This document shows, piece by piece, positions 1-9,824 of a stretch of 64,000 bases of DNA (the stretch's first letter is position 1; each line of letters opens with the position of its first letter). Under the pieces are notes generated by a model. That model was not told the origin of the DNA and did not search any database. It worked only from the letters and a program-made list of their open reading frames with translations. Location: NCBI RefSeq assembly GCF_002863005.1, contig NZ_PKDG01000009.1:124001-188000 (forward strand), in the 5' to 3' direction. Made by a program: the position numbers and the translations under genes. Origin of the DNA: Pseudoxanthomonas sp. Lineage in GTDB: Bacteria; Pseudomonadota; Gammaproteobacteria; Xanthomonadales; Xanthomonadaceae.

Positions 1-292
1 CGGTGAGCAGGCCGTTGCCTTGCAGCAGCACTCCGATCCCCTTGCGCATCTCCAGCAGCGCGCGGCTGCGGTGCGGCACGGGCTGGCCGAACACCTCGAC
101 CGTACCGGCGGCAGGCGGGAGCTCGCCGGTCAGCGCCGCAAGCATGGTCGACTTGCCGCTGCCCGACGGGCCGAGCACCGCGGCGATGCTGCCCCGGGGC
201 ACGGTCAGGTCGATGTCGCGCAGGATGGTGCGGCCGCCGCGATCGAGGCGGAGGCCGGACAGGTGCACGGCAGGGGCGTCGGCAGGCGTCAT
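1..292 (-). CDS. ABC transporter ATP-binding protein, partial (Mla-type)
   Basis: N-terminal 97 codons of an ABC ATPase; the gene runs off the left edge. The start ATG at 292 begins MTPADAPAVHLSGLRL. The Walker A motif GPSGSGKST is at residues 41-49, followed by a Q-loop region reading VLLQGNGLLT. That Q-loop wording resembles MlaF-family ATPases of the phospholipid (Mla) transport system, which energise lipid movement between the membranes. The family call is from memory of MlaF and is tentative because the signature motif and Walker B lie outside the window. It is divergent from recC with about 200 bases between them. Confidence 0.75.
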   Translation of the reverse strand, partial: MTPADAPAVHLSGLRLDRGGRTILRDIDLTVPRGSIAAVLGPSGSGKSTMLAALTGELPPAAGTVEVFGQPVPHRSRALLEMRKGIGVLLQGNGLLT

Positions 293-494
293 GGGCGTCG
301 TCGGCGGACCACAGGCGGGTTAACGGAAAAACAACGGCGTAGCTTCGCGGCCAGCGGCTGAACATAAACCGTACCGCGCAGTTTGATTATTGTGGCACCC
401 GAGCATCGCCTGCGCGCACGGTCGTGCGGGATGCTGTGGCCCAAACCGCGGTGTCTCCGGCGCGATGCCGGCATCCGGCACAATGGCGAAGACG

Positions 495-3400
495 ATGACG
501 ACCGACGCCACGCCCGACTTCCGCCTCTACCACTCCAATGCGCTGGAGGTGTTGGCGGGGCTGCTGGCGCGGGAATTGAGCACACCTGCGCCCGGTGTGC
601 CGCTGCTGGCGCCGGAGACCGTGCTGATTCCCCAGGTCGCGATGCGGCGTTGGCTGCAAGCCACGCTGGCCACCGCGCATGGCATCGCCGCGAACCTGGA
701 ATTCCTCACCCCTGGCGAGTTCGTCGCACGTGCGCTGGACGCCAATGTGCCGGGCGAGGGCGAGGATCTCGATGCCGCGACGCTGCACTGGCGGTTGTAC
801 GCCGCGCTGACCGACCCCGTGCTGCTCGCGCGCCCGGCCATGGCGCAGATCGCCGCCTACCTGGCGGATACCGCGTCGCGCCGGCCCGATCCACTCAAGC
901 CGTGGGCGCTGGCGGGGGAACTGGCCGAGGTGTTCGAGAAGTACCAAGCCTGGCGTCGCGACTGGTTGCTGCGCTGGGAAAGTGGTGCCGATCCCGACGA
1001 CCCGCAGGCGATCCTGTGGCGCCACGTCGCCGGAGGCCATGACTACCGCGCGCGGCGCATCCAGCGCTATCTCGACCGCTTCGAGGGCGCAGGCCAGCCG
1101 TTGCCGCAGGGACTGCCGCCACGCGTATTCGCGTTCGCCACGCTCAATGTCTCCCCCGATGTGCTGCGCGTGCTGGCCACGCAGGCGCGTGTAGGCACGC
1201 TGCACTTCTATGTCCCGTCGCCGGTGAAGGACTACTGGGGCGACCTGCAACGCCTGCGCGCGGGCGCCGAGGACGACACGACCGCCGACGCCCGTCTGCT
1301 GCAGGCGTGGGGGGCGGCGGGGCGCGATTTCATGGCCGTGATCGGCAGCTACGAACTGGTGCACCCCACCCTCGACGTGCGGGGCCATGCCGATCCCGGT
1401 GCAGGGGGCGGCAAGTTCCACGGCAGCCTGCTGCGGCGCCTGCAGTCGGACCTGTTCCATCGCCGCGCGCAGCCGCCCGACCTGCTGCCGGCCCTGCGCA
1501 CCGACGATCCCAGCCTGCAGGTACACGCCTGCCACACGCGCCTGCGTGAACTGCAGGTGCTGCACGACCAGCTGCGTGCGTTGCTGGAGGACGACCGCTT
1601 CGACCCGCCGCTGCAGCCGCGCGAGATCGCGGTTCTGGCGCCGGACATCGATCCGTACGTGCCCTATCTGGAAGCCGTGTTCGGCGCGCCGGGCGATGGC
1701 GACCGGTTGCCGTACGCGCTGGCCGACACCAGTCCGCTGGCCGGCGAGCCATTGGCCGACGTGTTCGTGCGCCTGCTCGGCCTGCCGGTTTCGCGCTTCG
1801 GTACCCACGAGATCCTCGATCTGCTCGCCAGTGCGCCCATCGCGGACGCGGCCGGTCTCGATGCCCCCGCCCTCGAACGCCTGCACGCGTGGCTGCAGGC
1901 CGCGGGCGCGCGCTGGGGACTGGACGCGAAGCACCGTGCCGCGCACGGCGCACCCGCCGACGATGCCTACACCTGGCAGTTCGCACTCGACCGCCTGCTG
2001 CTGGGCCACGCCAGCGGCGCGCAGGACGACATCGCCGGCGTCGCGCCCTGGCCCGAACTGGAAGGCAGCGCGCTCGACGCGCTCGACATCCTGGTCCGCC
2101 TGCTGCGCGTGCTGGCCCGCCACCAGAAATCGCTGGGCGAGGCGATCACGCCTGCGCAATGGCGCGAACGGCTGCTTGGACTGCTCGCCGCACTGCTGCC
2201 GCGCGAACCTGCCCTGCCTGCCCGCCAGCGCGCACTAGACCGCCTGCGCATGCTCATCGACGACTTCGCCGTGCAGGCGGAGAAAGCGGGCTATGCCGAC
2301 ACCGTGCCCGCCGACGTGGTGCGCGCGCACTTCGCTACCACGCTTGCCGAAGCCGATACGCGCGCGCCCCTGTTGACCGGCGGCATCAGTTTCGGCCGCA
2401 TGGTGCCGATGCGGCTGCTGCCGTTCCGCGTGATCTGCGTGCTCGGCATGAACGACGGCGACTATCCACGCCGCGATCCCGCCGCCGGCCTGAGCAAGCT
2501 CACGGCCGAACTCGGCACCGACAAGCGCCGGCATGGCGACCGCTCGCTGCGCGAAGACGACCGCTTCCTGTTCCTGCAGCTGTTCGCCGCCGCGCAGGAT
2601 GTGTTCCTTCTCAGCTATCTCGGGGCCGATCCTCGCGACGGCGGCGCGCGCGAACCGTCGGTGCTGGTCAGTGAGCTCATCGACGCCGCCGCGCGGCAGC
2701 ATGCCGATCCGGCGTCCGTCGCCAGGGCGATGGTGGTGCACCATCCGCTGCAGCCGTTTTCGCCCGTCGCGTTTGGTGGCGACGACGATCCACGCCGCTT
2801 CAGCTATCGCCGGCAGTGGCATCCCGCCGCCGGCCGGCTGGCGGGGCGACGCTCGCTCCTGCCGCGCTGGTTTCCGGGCGACGCGATGCCACCACCTGCC
2901 GACGCCGGCTCCGGGCTGTCGCTCGACCAGCTGCGCCGCTTCCTGACCGCGCCGGCCGAGCAGTTCCTCCACCAGCGGCTGGGCCTGCGGCTGGAGGGGA
3001 TCGATGAAGCGGGCGATGACGTCGAGCCGTTGCTGCTGCCGGGCCGCGGCCTGGCGCGCAGCGACGTGCAGGCAGCCGTGTTCGCCGGGGTGCTGCAGGG
3101 CGACGATGACGCCACGCTGCATGCCGCCTTGCGCGCCCGCGCCCTGCTGCCTTCGGGTCCGCTGGGGCGGCGCACGCTGTCCACGCTGCGCAGCGAGGTC
3201 ACGCCGTACGCACGCGCCTTCGCCGACTGGACCGGCGGCGAGTTGCCGGCGACGCAGCGCATCGAGGTGGACATCGACGGCGTCGCACTGCACGGCACGC
3301 TGGCGGGCATGTATCCGCATGGACTCGCGCGTATTCGCATCGGTGCACCGGGCGGAAGCGCGGCGATCCGCGACGGCCTGGACTGGCTGCTCGCCAGTGC

Positions 3401-3869
3401 GGCCGGCCTCGCGCTGCCGTTGGTTCAATTCCACGAGGGCGGCACGAAGCCGGCATCCGGCCATCCGTTCGGTCCCCATGTGCGTCCGCCGCTCGATCCT
3501 GGCCAGGCACGCACGGTGCTCCGGCACCTGCTCTGGCTGCGCGAACAGGGCCTGCGCGAACCGCTGCCGTTCGCGCCTTACAGCGGCTGGGAATTCTTCG
3601 CCGCCGCGCCCGACATGGAAGCAGGCCTGAAGGAAGCGGCGAAGAAATGGTACGGAAGCGAGCGCAGCTGGAGCGAAGGCAACGGCGATGCGCTGCGGCT
3701 CGCGCTGCGCGGCTGCGATCCTTTCACCGATGACGCAGCGCGGCTGCGGTTCGCGGATCTTTCGATGTCGATCTATCTCGCGGTCACGCAGGGCGAGGTC
3801 TACGCTGGCACCGATCCGGATGCGTTGCGCGCACTGGCCCCCGTCTTCGACGCGGAGGACGCCGGATGA
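495..3869 (+). CDS. recC: RecBCD exonuclease V subunit gamma (RecC)
   Basis: 1124-residue RecC, the Chi-recognition and scaffold subunit of the RecBCD helicase-nuclease that processes double-strand ends for recombination. The N-terminus (FRLYHSNALEVLAGLLAREL) is the usual RecC opening, and further motifs include VLAPDIDPYVPYLEAVFG and LGMNDGDYPRRDP, both typical of the inactivated helicase-like domains of RecC. The frame is open back to 390. ATG 495 was preferred because the family N-terminus follows directly; ATG 483 in the same frame is an alternative. The stop overlaps the recB start (ATGA), so recC, recB and recD form one translationally coupled operon. Length is close to E. coli RecC (1122). 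Confidence 0.95.
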   Translation: MTTDATPDFRLYHSNALEVLAGLLARELSTPAPGVPLLAPETVLIPQVAMRRWLQATLATAHGIAANLEFLTPGEFVARALDANVPGEGEDLDAATLHWRLYAALTDPVLLARPAMAQIAAYLADTASRRPDPLKPWALAGELAEVFEKYQAWRRDWLLRWESGADPDDPQAILWRHVAGGHDYRARRIQRYLDRFEGAGQPLPQGLPPRVFAFATLNVSPDVLRVLATQARVGTLHFYVPSPVKDYWGDLQRLRAGAEDDTTADARLLQAWGAAGRDFMAVIGSYELVHPTLDVRGHADPGAGGGKFHGSLLRRLQSDLFHRRAQPPDLLPALRTDDPSLQVHACHTRLRELQVLHDQLRALLEDDRFDPPLQPREIAVLAPDIDPYVPYLEAVFGAPGDGDRLPYALADTSPLAGEPLADVFVRLLGLPVSRFGTHEILDLLASAPIADAAGLDAPALERLHAWLQAAGARWGLDAKHRAAHGAPADDAYTWQFALDRLLLGHASGAQDDIAGVAPWPELEGSALDALDILVRLLRVLARHQKSLGEAITPAQWRERLLGLLAALLPREPALPARQRALDRLRMLIDDFAVQAEKAGYADTVPADVVRAHFATTLAEADTRAPLLTGGISFGRMVPMRLLPFRVICVLGMNDGDYPRRDPAAGLSKLTAELGTDKRRHGDRSLREDDRFLFLQLFAAAQDVFLLSYLGADPRDGGAREPSVLVSELIDAAARQHADPASVARAMVVHHPLQPFSPVAFGGDDDPRRFSYRRQWHPAAGRLAGRRSLLPRWFPGDAMPPPADAGSGLSLDQLRRFLTAPAEQFLHQRLGLRLEGIDEAGDDVEPLLLPGRGLARSDVQAAVFAGVLQGDDDATLHAALRARALLPSGPLGRRTLSTLRSEVTPYARAFADWTGGELPATQRIEVDIDGVALHGTLAGMYPHGLARIRIGAPGGSAAIRDGLDWLLASAAGLALPLVQFHEGGTKPASGHPFGPHVRPPLDPGQARTVLRHLLWLREQGLREPLPFAPYSGWEFFAAAPDMEAGLKEAAKKWYGSERSWSEGNGDALRLALRGCDPFTDDAARLRFADLSMSIYLAVTQGEVYAGTDPDALRALAPVFDAEDAG

Positions 3870-6800
3870 CCGTCGCGCACGATCCCTACCTCGCGCTGCC
3901 GCTCGATGGCGTGCAGTCCATCGAGGCGTCCGCCGGTACCGGCAAGACCTTCACCCTGGCCACGCTGGTCGTACGGCTGGTGGTCGAAGGCGGCTTGCGC
4001 ATCGGCGAAGTCCTGGCCGTCACCTTCACCGAGGCCGCCACCCAGGAGCTGCGCGCGCGCATCCGTGCCCGCCTGCTGCTGGCAGCATCGCTGCCCGCCG
4101 TCGCCGCCGCCGATGAAGCGCCGGAGGCGGCATTGACGCGTGCGCTCCTCGATGCGCATCTCGCGCGGAGTGGTGAACCTCCCGCCGCACTGCATCGGCG
4201 TCTGCGCGAAGCCGCCGACGGCATGGACCTGGCGGCGGTGTTCACCATCCACGGCTTCTGTGCACGGGTGTTGCGCGAACACGCCCTGGAAAGCGGGCAC
4301 GGTTTCGATGCGCCGCCGTTGCTCGCCAACGACGCAGCGCTGCGGCAGGAAATCGCCGCGGACCTGTGGCGCGCGCATGGCGCGGACGATGACGGTGCGG
4401 ATGATCTGCTTGCGCTGTGGAAGGGCGGCCCCGACGCCTTGGCGGCCGACCTGCCCGCGTTGCTGCGCGAACAGCGGTTGCAGCCGTACCCCGTCGATCC
4501 GCTGCCTGCCGACCCTGCAACGGCCTTGCGGGCGGCCGGCGAAGCGCTCATGGCCGCGTATCGCGCGCACGGGAGCGCGTTTCGTGACGCCCTGGTCGCC
4601 GCAGTGGAGGGAAAGGTGCTGCACGGCGGCAGCTACAGGGTCGAGTGGATCATCGGGCTGTTCGACGCGCTGGAGGCATGGGCGGCCGCGGACGATGCCG
4701 GCATGCCGTTCGCGCACGACAGGCTGCCGCAGTTGCGCCGTGAGGCGCTGCTGCTGAAAACCAGCAAGGCCGGCGCGGGCCGCACCCCGGAATCGCCGCT
4801 GACGCATGCCATCGATGCCTACCTGCAGGCGCAGGACCGCGTCGACGCCTATCGCGAAGCGCGCCGCGTCGCCCTGCTGCATCGCCTGCGCGACGATGCC
4901 CGGGCACGGCTGATGCTGCGCAAACAGCAGCTGCGTGTTCAGACCTACGACGACCTGATCGACGGCGTCGCGGATGCGCTCGAAACGCCACATGCGGACG
5001 CCCTCGTGCAGCGCCTGCGCGCCCAGTATCGCGTCGCGCTGGTCGATGAGTTCCAGGACACCGATCCACGCCAGTGGCGCATCTTCGACCACGTGTTCGG
5101 CAGCAGGAGTCCGAAGCCGGCGCTGTTCGTCATCGGCGATCCCAAGCAGGCGATCTACGGCTTCCGTGGCGGCGATGTGGAAACCTATCTCGCCGCTCAG
5201 GCCGATGCCGTCGCCGCACCACCGCTGTCGCACAACTTCCGCTCGCGGCCGTCGGTACTGCGTGCCATCGAAGCGTTGTACGCACAGGCCGGTGACGCCG
5301 CATTCGTCGATCCACGCATCCATTTCCATCCGGTCGCGCCCGGTGGCACACGTCACGATGACGACTTCCAGCGTCATGGCGCGGCCGCGCCCGCGCTGAC
5401 CGTATGGCGAGCGCCATCGCCGGCGCCCGGACCGGACGGCAAGGTCAAGCCCTGGGACGCAGGCACCTCGCGTGAACTGGCCATCGCTGCCTGCGTGGCT
5501 GCCATCCACCGCGTACTGACGGATGCGCGCGCCGGCAACGCGACGATAGGAGGCAAACCCGTTCAGCCCGGCGATATCGCCGTGCTGGTCCGCACGCACC
5601 GGGATGCCACCCGCATCCGTGCCGCGCTGGCCGAGGTCGGCATTCCCGCTGTTGCCGCCGGCAAGCTCAGCCTGTTCGCCGCGCCGGAAGCGCGCGAACT
5701 GCACGCGCTGCTGCGCACGTTGATGCACGGCGCGGACGACGGCCATCTGCGCGCCGCGCTGTCCACCGTCCTGCTGGGCGTGGATGCCGCGGGCATCGCC
5801 GCGCTCGAAACCGACGGCGATGCGATGCGCGGCTGGCAACAGCGCGCGCAGGACTGGCGCGAACGCCTGCATCGCGGTGGCCCGCTGGCGCTGGTCAACG
5901 ACCTGTGCGCCGAGCACGCCCCGCGCCTGCTCGGCCTGCTCGACGGCGAGCGCAGGCTCACCAACTACCTGCAGACGGCCGAGATGCTGCAGGAAGCCGA
6001 CGCGCGTACGCTCGGCCTGCCCGGCCTCGTCGACTGGCTGGCCGCTGCCATCGCCGATGCCGGCACCGCTGCCGATGACGACGCACAGCTGCTGCGGCTG
6101 GAATCCGATGCGCACCGCGTGCAGGTGGTGACGCTGCACAAGAGCAAGGGCCTGGAGTACCCGCTGGTGTTCCTGCCGTATGCGGGCATCGGCGGAAGGG
6201 CGCCCGATCCCGGCCAGCGCGTCGTCGTCACCGACGCGGACGGCCGCGTGCTGCACTGGAAGTTGCAGGAGGAGGTCTCCGGGTGGGGCGCGGCCAGAGC
6301 GCAATGGAGCGAGGCGCAGCGCGCCGAAGACGCGCGCCTGCTGTACGTCGGCCTGACCCGCGCCAGCCACGCGCTGTGGCTGGCGACGGGCGCCTTCTAC
6401 CAGCACGCGCAGTCGCCGCTATGGGCGATGGTGCGCGATGCCGACGCCCTGCTGGCGCAGGACCCGGGCATCCGCATCGATCCCGCCGCACCGCCCGCCG
6501 AACTGCCGTGGTTGCCGCACGTGGCGGAGGGCGCGGTGCCGCCCGCCCGCGTCGCCCGGCGTTCCATCGCGCCCGACTGGTGGGTCTACAGCTTCACCCA
6601 GCTTGCGCATGCCGATGCGGGCCACGCCGTCGACGCTGCCTCCACCGAGGCCGACGGCGCGGCCGCGGACGAACCGGTGCAGGCGCCCGATGACGCAGAC
6701 GCGTCCCCCGACATCACCGCAGACGCGTACGACCCGCGCTTCAGTGGCAGCCGTTTCGGCAACGTGCTGCATGCGGCGCTCGAAGACACCCGCTTCGGCG

Positions 6801-7483
6801 CATGGGCGCAGTGGCAGGCGGGGGATGCGGCGCCGGAAGGCGAACATGCCGCCCTGCTCGCCGCGCTGTGCAGGGAAGGCTACGCGCAGGACGACCTGGC
6901 CGATGGCGTCGCCCTGCTCACCTCGTTGGTCGGACGCACGCTGACCGTCGCGCTGCCCGAGGGTGGCGCATTGCATGCGCTGGGCGACGACGAGCGGCGT
7001 GCCGAAATCGAATTCCATTTCGCCCTTGCACCCACTGCCGTGCCGGCGTTGCTGGCGCTGCTGCACGAGCATGGCGTGGCGCGCGCGCGCCACGGGTTCG
7101 GCCTGCGCTCGCGGCTGGAAGGGTTGATGACCGGCAAGATCGACCTGACCTACGTGCGCGACGGGCGCTGGTACGTGCTCGACTACAAGTCCAACCGGCT
7201 GCCGCGCTACGACGCGCCCGCGCTGGCGACTGCGATGGCGCACAGCGAGTACGACCTGCAGGCCCTGGTCTACACCGTCGCGCTGCATCGCTGGCTGCGG
7301 TTCCGCCTGGGCGGCGGCTACGACTACGCGCGCGATTTCGGCGGCATCCGCTACGTGTTCTGCCGCGGACTCGATCCCGCGCGCGATGCGTCGCTCGGCG
7401 TGCATGCGCAGCGCTTCGCGCCGGAACTTGTGCACGCACTCGACGCCTTGTTCGCGGGCCACGGGCAGGAGGCGGCCGCATGA
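3866..7483 (+). CDS. recB: RecBCD exonuclease V subunit beta (RecB)
   Basis: 1205-residue RecB, the 3'-5' helicase and nuclease subunit. Superfamily 1 motifs are visible: Walker A EASAGTGKT at residues 20-28, DEFQDTDPRQW near 394, and the later helicase region VVTLHKSKGLEYPLVFLPY. The C-terminal RecB-family nuclease carries the D-Y-K catalytic signature in VLDYKSNRLP near residue 1105. It overlaps recC by 4 bases and recD by 4 bases. The length matches typical RecB (about 1180). A very long open frame exists on the opposite strand here but is a high-GC shadow. Confidence 0.97.
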   Translation: MTVAHDPYLALPLDGVQSIEASAGTGKTFTLATLVVRLVVEGGLRIGEVLAVTFTEAATQELRARIRARLLLAASLPAVAAADEAPEAALTRALLDAHLARSGEPPAALHRRLREAADGMDLAAVFTIHGFCARVLREHALESGHGFDAPPLLANDAALRQEIAADLWRAHGADDDGADDLLALWKGGPDALAADLPALLREQRLQPYPVDPLPADPATALRAAGEALMAAYRAHGSAFRDALVAAVEGKVLHGGSYRVEWIIGLFDALEAWAAADDAGMPFAHDRLPQLRREALLLKTSKAGAGRTPESPLTHAIDAYLQAQDRVDAYREARRVALLHRLRDDARARLMLRKQQLRVQTYDDLIDGVADALETPHADALVQRLRAQYRVALVDEFQDTDPRQWRIFDHVFGSRSPKPALFVIGDPKQAIYGFRGGDVETYLAAQADAVAAPPLSHNFRSRPSVLRAIEALYAQAGDAAFVDPRIHFHPVAPGGTRHDDDFQRHGAAAPALTVWRAPSPAPGPDGKVKPWDAGTSRELAIAACVAAIHRVLTDARAGNATIGGKPVQPGDIAVLVRTHRDATRIRAALAEVGIPAVAAGKLSLFAAPEARELHALLRTLMHGADDGHLRAALSTVLLGVDAAGIAALETDGDAMRGWQQRAQDWRERLHRGGPLALVNDLCAEHAPRLLGLLDGERRLTNYLQTAEMLQEADARTLGLPGLVDWLAAAIADAGTAADDDAQLLRLESDAHRVQVVTLHKSKGLEYPLVFLPYAGIGGRAPDPGQRVVVTDADGRVLHWKLQEEVSGWGAARAQWSEAQRAEDARLLYVGLTRASHALWLATGAFYQHAQSPLWAMVRDADALLAQDPGIRIDPAAPPAELPWLPHVAEGAVPPARVARRSIAPDWWVYSFTQLAHADAGHAVDAASTEADGAAADEPVQAPDDADASPDITADAYDPRFSGSRFGNVLHAALEDTRFGAWAQWQAGDAAPEGEHAALLAALCREGYAQDDLADGVALLTSLVGRTLTVALPEGGALHALGDDERRAEIEFHFALAPTAVPALLALLHEHGVARARHGFGLRSRLEGLMTGKIDLTYVRDGRWYVLDYKSNRLPRYDAPALATAMAHSEYDLQALVYTVALHRWLRFRLGGGYDYARDFGGIRYVFCRGLDPARDASLGVHAQRFAPELVHALDALFAGHGQEAAA

Positions 7484-9357
7484 GCCTGCTCGATACCCTG
7501 TTCCGCAACGGCCACCTGCGTACCCTGGACCACGCCCTCGCCCAGAGCCTGCGCCGGCTGGATGCGGCCACGCCCGACGACGTGCTCGCCGCCACCGCGC
7601 TGGCGTCGCTCGCCGTCGCCAAGGGCCATGCGGGTCTCTCGCTGCGCGAGCCGCAGGCACTGCTCGACGCCGATACCCCCATCGACTGGCCATCCGTCGA
7701 CGCGTGGCGTGCATGTCTCGCCGCGTCGCGCTGGGTGGCCACGCCGGACGATGCCGATGCGGTCGCCGACCCGCACGCGCCGCTGGTGCTGGAACACGAC
7801 CTCCTCTACCTGCGCCGTTATCGCGAGTACGAACGGGCACTCGCGGCCGGCCTGCAACGCCTCGCCACGCAACCGGTGCCGGCAACCGGCGTCGATGCGC
7901 TCGCGCCTTTGTTCGCGCAGCTCTTTCCGCCGGCCGCGCACGATGTCCACCAGGCGCGTGCCGCCGCGCTCGCACTGCGCCATGCCCTGCTGCTGGTCAC
8001 CGGTGGTCCCGGGACCGGCAAGACCACCACCACCGCGCGCCTGCTGGTGCTGCTGGCCGCACAGGCACGGTGCGCAGGCCGCGCCGCGCCACGCATCGCC
8101 CTGGCCGCGCCTACAGGTCGCGCCGCCGAGCGCATGGCCGAAAGCGTCCGCCATGCGGTGCAAGCCTTGGCGGCGCAGGGCGTGGACGCCGATCTGCTCG
8201 CGACGCTGCCCACCACGGGCACCACCCTGCACCGCTTGCTCGGCACGATTCCGGATTCGCCCCGCTTCCGCCATCACGCCGACAACCCGCTGCCGTTCGA
8301 CGTGGTGGTCGTCGACGAAGCCTCGATGATCGACCTGCCGCTGATGGCCAAGCTGGTGGACGCCGTCGCCGATGGCACGCGCCTGGTGCTGCTGGGCGAT
8401 CCGGACCAGTTGCCGTCGGTGGAAGCAGGCGATGTGCTCGCTGCCATCCTGAGCGCGGCAGGGGATGGCAACGACTTGGGCATGCAGGACGCCGGGGCGC
8501 TCCGCCCGCTGCTCGGCGATGTTCCGCCCGCTGATCACAAGGCAAGCGAGGATCATCTACAGGGCCGCTTCGCCGGCATCCGCGTGCACCTGCAGCGCGG
8601 CTGGCGCCAGAGCGAAGCCCTGCAGCTCGCGCCGCTGGCCGCCGCCGTGCGCGAAGGCGATGCCTCCACGACGCTCTCGCTTCTGCGCAGCGAAACGCTG
8701 GCCGGCGTGCAGTTCCACGAAGACCTGGCCGATCCGCTCGACATGCAGCGCGAACGCCTGCTGTCGCACTGGCGCGCGCTGGGCGAAGCCGCCACGCCCG
8801 CCGACGCGCTGGCGCTGTCCGCGCGCCTGCGCATCCTCACCGCCGTGCGTGAAGGCCCGCAGGGCGCGCGCACGTTGAACGCCCGCATCGAGCGCCTGCT
8901 GGTGGAAGGCGGCAGCGGCCTGCAGCGTGCCGGGCAGGGCCACTTTCATGGCCAGCTGGTCATCGTCACAGAGAACAGCTATCGCCACCGTCTGTTCAAC
9001 GGCGACATCGGGCTGTGTTTCCGCGATGCGCAAGGCGTATTGCTGGCCTGGTTCCCGGGCGACACACCCACGCAGCCGCGCGCGTTCCATCCCGCATCGC
9101 TGCCCGCGCACGAGTCCGCATTCGCCATGACCGTGCACAAGGCGCAGGGCAGCGAATTCGATGCGGTCTGGCTGCTGCTGCCCGCACGCGGCAACCGCGT
9201 GCTGTCGCGTGAACTCCTCTACACCGGCATCACCCGCGCCAGGCGTGAGCTGCACGTCGCCGGCAGCGAAGCGGTGATCCGCGACGCACTGTCGCGGCAT
9301 GCGAGCCGGTGGTCGGGGCTGGGGTGGCGGTTGGCGCTCCCACGCATCGCGTCGTAA
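7480..9357 (+). CDS. recD: RecBCD exonuclease V subunit alpha (RecD)
   Basis: 625-residue RecD, the 5'-3' helicase of RecBCD. The start ATG overlaps the recB stop (ATGA); the frame is open further upstream but only the part after 7480 looks like RecD (MSLLDTLFRNGHLRTLD). Walker A GGPGTGKTTTT lies near residue 172 and the DEAS-type Walker B (VVVDEASMIDLPLM) near 277, both as in RecD/TraA helicases. The C-terminal motif FAMTVHKAQGSEFDAVWL is the conserved helicase motif V/VI region. A stretch around residues 325-360 (from GDGNDLGMQDAGALRPL) is a family-variable insertion before the VHLQRGWRQS motif. Confidence 0.95.
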   Translation: MSLLDTLFRNGHLRTLDHALAQSLRRLDAATPDDVLAATALASLAVAKGHAGLSLREPQALLDADTPIDWPSVDAWRACLAASRWVATPDDADAVADPHAPLVLEHDLLYLRRYREYERALAAGLQRLATQPVPATGVDALAPLFAQLFPPAAHDVHQARAAALALRHALLLVTGGPGTGKTTTTARLLVLLAAQARCAGRAAPRIALAAPTGRAAERMAESVRHAVQALAAQGVDADLLATLPTTGTTLHRLLGTIPDSPRFRHHADNPLPFDVVVVDEASMIDLPLMAKLVDAVADGTRLVLLGDPDQLPSVEAGDVLAAILSAAGDGNDLGMQDAGALRPLLGDVPPADHKASEDHLQGRFAGIRVHLQRGWRQSEALQLAPLAAAVREGDASTTLSLLRSETLAGVQFHEDLADPLDMQRERLLSHWRALGEAATPADALALSARLRILTAVREGPQGARTLNARIERLLVEGGSGLQRAGQGHFHGQLVIVTENSYRHRLFNGDIGLCFRDAQGVLLAWFPGDTPTQPRAFHPASLPAHESAFAMTVHKAQGSEFDAVWLLLPARGNRVLSRELLYTGITRARRELHVAGSEAVIRDALSRHASRWSGLGWRLALPRIAS

Positions 9358-9543
9358 CGCCGCAGCGCCGTGCAGCCGCATCGCACGTGCGTCGCAAACC
9401 ATGAACACGGGTTTGCGGTCACGCCCCCAAGGGCGTATACCTGTCATGGCTGACGGGCAGTCTCCTCCGCCGCCTCCCGCGGGCCGATTTCTCTCCCTCT
9501 CGGCTTCATCCACGCGACGCCCTGTCGCGCCGAGGAGAGATGC
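9358..9543. other. Intergenic region recD to small gene pair
   Basis: 186 bases with no convincing gene. Two weak dyads are visible: CAAACC/GGTTTG near 9395-9416 and CGCCC/GGGCG near 9422-9436. A frame from ATG 9402 is open but rich in Pro, Ser and Arg, has no ribosome-binding site and overlaps the next gene, so it is not called. Confidence 0.4.
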
Positions 9544-9816
9544 GTGTCCAGGCAGCACGTCCAGGTGTTCATTCTTCATCTTGGATCGCAGCAATCCATC
9601 GGTCCGGGCGACCTGCGGGTGATGTGGGCCACGGCCTGCGAGTCGCCGGACATCGCGGTGTCCCGCCGGCCGACGACCCACGGTCACGCCACGGCACGGC
9701 CCTGCTTCGAGTTGTGGGCGGGCCGCCAGTTCCACCGCGCACCGGCAGAACGGCGCATGCGCGCGTTGCTGGAGTCGCGCGGCTTTCTTTTCACGTTGAC
9801 GCATACCGCCCTGTAG
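9544..9816 (+). CDS. hypothetical protein, 90 aa, first of a pair
   Basis: I do not recognise this protein. It starts with GTG 9544, placed 4 bases after a strong Shine-Dalgarno (GAGGAGAGA, 9531-9539). The predicted product begins MSRQHVQVFILHLGSQQ, has a basic middle (RRPTTHGHATARPCF) and no signal peptide or membrane segment. An ATG at 9540 opens a different frame that runs to 10169, but that frame is Arg/Pro-rich before 9825 and looks like a shadow. The stop is 8 bases before the next gene, which has its own GGAGG, so the two are probably co-transcribed. Function unknown. Confidence 0.5.
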   Translation: MSRQHVQVFILHLGSQQSIGPGDLRVMWATACESPDIAVSRRPTTHGHATARPCFELWAGRQFHRAPAERRMRALLESRGFLFTLTHTAL

Positions 9817-9824
9817 GAGGGTGC

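Noticed and set aside
387-2159. 590-codon minus-strand frame opposite recC
   Set aside because: Antisense to a certain gene, Arg/Gln-rich, no domain; typical of high-GC DNA.
3800-6406. 868-codon minus-strand frame opposite recB
   Set aside because: Shadow of recB with no recognisable motif or ribosome-binding site.
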